This document shows positions 62,501-64,000 of a stretch of DNA of 64,000 nt, one piece after another. Origin of the DNA: Oceanipulchritudo sp049975345 (lineage in GTDB: Bacteria > Verrucomicrobiota > Verrucomicrobiia > Opitutales > Oceanipulchritudinaceae); assembly GCA_049975345.1 (NCBI GenBank), contig JBNGDP010000005.1, forward strand, positions 1 to 64,000, in the 5' to 3' direction. Position numbers and translations under genes: made by a program. The notes under the pieces are model-generated. The model saw only the letters and a program-made list of their open reading frames with translations. It had not been told where the DNA came from and ran no database searches. Each line of letters starts with the position of its first letter. Position 1 is the first letter of the stretch.

Positions 62501-62612
62501 CGCCCTCCTCATCGGATTCCTGGGCCTGCATCAGGCCGCCCAGGCAGAGGGAGGCGGTGGCAACCAGGGAAGGAAACAATCGTTTTTGGATGGGGTACTT
62601 TGCCATTTTCAT
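59529..62612 (-). CDS. TonB-dependent outer-membrane receptor
   Basis: A 1027-residue receptor. A signal peptide (about residues 1-30, QKRLFPSLVATASLCLGG) is followed by a plug domain (about 50-200: SAIKVRGFGVSFVLRDG, VVKGPNAVFFGQSQPGGVINYITK), then a long beta barrel ending in KFTATVKF with a terminal aromatic residue. No DNA-like N-terminal extension or SusD partner is seen; Verrucomicrobia often lack SusD. It would import oligosaccharides, vitamins or metal chelates with TonB energy. The neighbouring divergent rhamnosidase favours a glycan substrate. Two ATGs (62612, 62606) are possible. Confidence 0.9.
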   Translation of the reverse strand: MKMAKYPIQKRLFPSLVATASLCLGGLMQAQESDEEGEVFWLSPFEVTTQGDTGYARTSAGTATRISMDIIDTPLSIAVISDEFIKDTGRTDLVDIFDYSSSIDTNPDDALRNSAIKVRGFGVSFVLRDGFKKYYDAPLDAIDRVEVVKGPNAVFFGQSQPGGVINYITKSPLWDPYYEARVEIGDNNHYKAWADATGPINDMFAYRIVTSYRDSESWKDYTSWENKYIFGALSVRPAKKIDIKGTYEYHDGFQEGGVGTALVGNEGYFNDYYANGGADYGYAVDWSGVRNANNAQLVNTDLEANSVGVRYPWYESLDDPPTGYVQPPDEGFGGINPRWNGTVSQQLIDAFGGSVPAAFLNWSQPDQGVFPAYQRNVTEPFQYDMLNLYSAGTGTSYRPGWRVLKWFESGMQDYPNRFTGPVFPNGYNWNANGLGAFHDTEHHVAGLEVKAELTKWLNLRYAANYLEVSYLRVQQHNSDTDMDGAVLAPAAGYGLPGASGAFGAISGASVNEFTNKRRSHQLDLTSTFEVAGTRHTFLLSAEVRKDKFLEFAHDRTPYYVENALRPERIRELPGQPPRINYAYQEGVANWDIFSDSPPELAKWIDLGSRSPGGASNYQEEKAFSFSYRGTFLSERLSVLAGVRNEEKRDFEYTGGAIGGEKEGTGVSDTTPMVGFNYELKQGLNLYASYSESFVPPSRPGRTSPVTFYEGPVDNPTKRQQEVEALGVERGVGYEGGFKASAFNGNVSGSLTVFHLERQDIIVSDAALIESLRQNYFDYGIPWDTTLDSGSTPLRKNSGTEVSEGVELDVIYRVTDNWTLTASLSYLWKAELENPDAVDFFGDVNAPIGSNAGPYPHPSLFTDEVIGTYVVPSSGQAIDILRPLTPTEINEALSAAASSGGDPVNPVTGEIMIFEPIQHVDLAQVSTLRGSLWSLYEFNEGRLEGLTLGAGGNYQSKQRPLQDRDLDYWNPGFWIFDAMARYDIPFGDDNMLSLQVNVNNLLDKRAIDSGAFGINAPRTWKFTATVKF

Positions 62613-62661
62613 TTCAGGAAATTTTTGCCGAGTCCAGATTGCGGAACAAACCCGACCTGAA

Positions 62662-62688
62662 TAAAACCGTTCACCCTGGAATTCCGGG
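62662..62688. promoter_or_regulatory. Operator candidates between receptor and rhamnosidase genes
   Basis: TAAAACCGTTCA (62662-62673) reads TGAACGGTTTTA toward the receptor gene, 49 bp before its ATG, nearly the spacing of the GH26-like and GH30-like sites. Directly beside it, CCTGGAATTCCGGG (62675-62688) is an almost perfect 14-bp palindrome. Both lie in the 186-bp divergent intergenic region. Confidence 0.45.
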
Positions 62689-62798
62689 AGAAAGGGGGGG
62701 GAGGACAAGACACGCCGCGCTCGAGGGGCAAGAGGCGGGGTGAATCAACGGATTTTGTGACATTCTGATTGATACGGGCCATTGCCGGACAAGAGCTT

Positions 62799-64000
62799 AT
62801 GGGCATGCTTCGATCGGATGCCTCCTCAACCGCTTTGGTGCAGAGCCTCTTTGCCGGGGTGTCCCCCGTCTGGGCGCACGGGGTGGACGCCGGGCGCAAT
62901 CAGTTTGTCAGTTTTCAGAAGGAAGTCACCTGCATGGGAAGCATGCAACAGTGCTGGCTTCACCTGTTTGCGGATACGCGCTACCGGCTCTACGTGAACG
63001 GGCAGTTTCTTGCCTACGGGCCGGGGAGGTTTGTCACACAATACCCGGAATTTGACAGTCATGAGCTGTCCGGTTGGTTCAAACCGGGGAGGAACCGGGT
63101 CCGGGTGGAAGTGAATTACTACGGGGCGTCCTCCTACCAGAGCATGCCGGACGGGAAACCGGGTTTCATTGCCGCCGGTGGAACAGCGGACGGCTCGGTG
63201 GATTTTTCGACACCGGGGGACTGGAGCTGCCGGGTGCACCGCGCATGGGACGCGCAGGCGCCGCTTTTCAGCTTTGCGCAAAATCCCGCGGAAATCTGCG
63301 ACACGCGCGTGCTGGAGCGGGAGTTGGAAGGGCCCTTCAACGACGGGGTGCGCGTCCTTTCCGGGGAGGAGGCGCCATGGGGACCTTTGCGGCGGCGCTC
63401 GACGGGATATCCGGAATATGCACCCATCCGTCCCGCCTTGGTTTCCGTGGCCGGCCCTCTCGTCAATGGCAAGCGATTGCTGGCGATTCAGACGAACGAT
63501 CCGGAATTTCCGCAGACCAAGCGCGGCAAGCGCTACCACCAGCGTATCCTGAGCTGGATTTATTCGCCAAGGGCGCATGACTGTGAACTGGACTGCCTGT
63601 GGGTCGACCTCGAATTGAACGGGCGCCCGCTGAAGCGACGCGGATCGACGCCATTCGGCAACCACGAGGTAGCGACCCTGCCGCTACGTGAGGGATGGAA
63701 CCTGCTGGCGGCACGCTACTCCGTCCTGCTTGAGCATTGGACGGTCCTGTTCGGTTATCCGGCGGAGGAACAGATCAGCTGGCATGCGCATCCGGACCGA
63801 TCGGTGGAGTGGCCCTTTCTTGCCTCGTCCCTTGAGAGCGAGCCGCTTGAGCTGCCCGCTTTCCACGAACCGGAATCCTTTGTCGCTCCCGAAGGATGGG
63901 CGGCCAAGTGCGGCCATCCCGACCAGGCGACGCCGGCGCGCCGCATCGCATGGGATGAATTCAACGAGGCCCGGGCCGTCCGGAATCTGCCGATGAGCCG
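62799..64000 (+). CDS. GH78-like alpha-L-rhamnosidase, N-terminal part
   Basis: An open frame of 400 codons from ATG 62799 running off the window; a second in-frame ATG is two codons later. The N-terminal beta domain (MQQCWLHLFADTRYRLYVNGQF, then AYGPGRFVTQYPEFDSHELS, LKPGRNRVRVEVNYYG-like) resembles the carbohydrate-binding domain that precedes the catalytic (alpha/alpha)6 barrel in GH78 and related rhamnosidases. The catalytic domain itself is beyond the window, so the assignment rests on the N-terminus. There is no signal peptide, so it is likely cytoplasmic. It is divergent from the TonB-dependent receptor. Confidence 0.65.
   Translation, partial: MGMLRSDASSTALVQSLFAGVSPVWAHGVDAGRNQFVSFQKEVTCMGSMQQCWLHLFADTRYRLYVNGQFLAYGPGRFVTQYPEFDSHELSGWFKPGRNRVRVEVNYYGASSYQSMPDGKPGFIAAGGTADGSVDFSTPGDWSCRVHRAWDAQAPLFSFAQNPAEICDTRVLERELEGPFNDGVRVLSGEEAPWGPLRRRSTGYPEYAPIRPALVSVAGPLVNGKRLLAIQTNDPEFPQTKRGKRYHQRILSWIYSPRAHDCELDCLWVDLELNGRPLKRRGSTPFGNHEVATLPLREGWNLLAARYSVLLEHWTVLFGYPAEEQISWHAHPDRSVEWPFLASSLESEPLELPAFHEPESFVAPEGWAAKCGHPDQATPARRIAWDEFNEARAVRNLPMS

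Noticed and set aside
1..64000. Search for tRNA, rRNA, CRISPR arrays and riboswitches
   Set aside because: No convincing cloverleaf, rRNA block, regularly spaced repeat-spacer array or known riboswitch consensus was recognised by eye; the tandem repeats found have no variable spacers.

Overview
The window (64,000 bp, GC-rich, two 100-N scaffold gaps) looks like chromosome from a polysaccharide-degrading bacterium of the Verrucomicrobiota, most probably Opitutae/Puniceicoccales-like. This is inferred from the combination of PEP-CTERM exported proteins, many LacI-family regulators divergent from exported proteins, formylglycine sulfatases, very large multidomain glycoside hydrolases, a TonB-dependent receptor and lineage-typical C-terminal tails. 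No rRNA, tRNA, CRISPR array, exosortase or sulfatase-maturation gene was seen.

Layout. 0-10.5 kb is mostly accessory: two AAA/DUF4143 ATPases, three complete PIN-domain toxin-antitoxin pairs and the scar of a fourth. A LacI-controlled locus (exported beta-rich protein, PEP-CTERM protein, 2-hydroxyacid dehydrogenase; broken by gap 1) and a GH26-like hydrolase (broken by gap 2) are interleaved. 10.7-14.5 kb holds a membrane DUF362 protein, an exported SMP-30 lactonase-like protein and a strip of gene remnants and hairpin repeats. 14.5-17 kb holds a sulfatase and a four-helix/zinc-finger protein. 17-32 kb has two parallel units, each a lacI gene divergent from a PEP-CTERM gene that is followed by an FAD_oxidored-type flavoprotein (with an SGNH/PKD protein inserted in the first). 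A GH2 enzyme translationally coupled to another lacI follows. 32-37.3 kb is a tight five-gene operon (uronate-dehydrogenase-like SDR, enolase-superfamily dehydratase, methylmalonate-semialdehyde-dehydrogenase-like enzyme, HpcH/HpaI aldolase, enol-lactonase-like hydrolase), with a LacI-type palindrome at its head. 37.4-53.3 kb is a minus-strand block: giant sulfatase, mosaic exported protein, unclassified clan-A-like hydrolase, GH30-like hydrolase, sugar-phosphate-isomerase-like TIM barrel and Gfo/Idh/MocA oxidoreductase. 53.5-64 kb holds a multidomain clan GH-A hydrolase, an IS200/IS605-type transposase between long direct repeats, a TonB-dependent receptor and the start of a GH78-like rhamnosidase.

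How the genes may work together (inference). TonB-dependent uptake plus exported hydrolases and sulfatases would liberate and import sulfated oligosaccharides. Hydrolases without signal peptides (GH2, GH26-like, rhamnosidase, 462-aa sulfatase) would finish the job in the cytoplasm. The five-gene operon would oxidise a released uronic acid (or related sugar) through an aldarate-type route to pyruvate and an acyl-CoA. LacI proteins would switch the loci. A palindrome built on AAC(G/A)G(T/C)TT occurs upstream of at least six of the exported or hydrolytic genes and suggests a shared regulatory logic.

The most interesting material is the repeated lacI/PEP-CTERM/flavoenzyme unit, the shared operator, the mosaic gene at 41.8-42.8 kb with its duplicated promoter and lacI scar, the unusual catabolic operon, and two families of C-terminal tails shared by otherwise unrelated exported enzymes.
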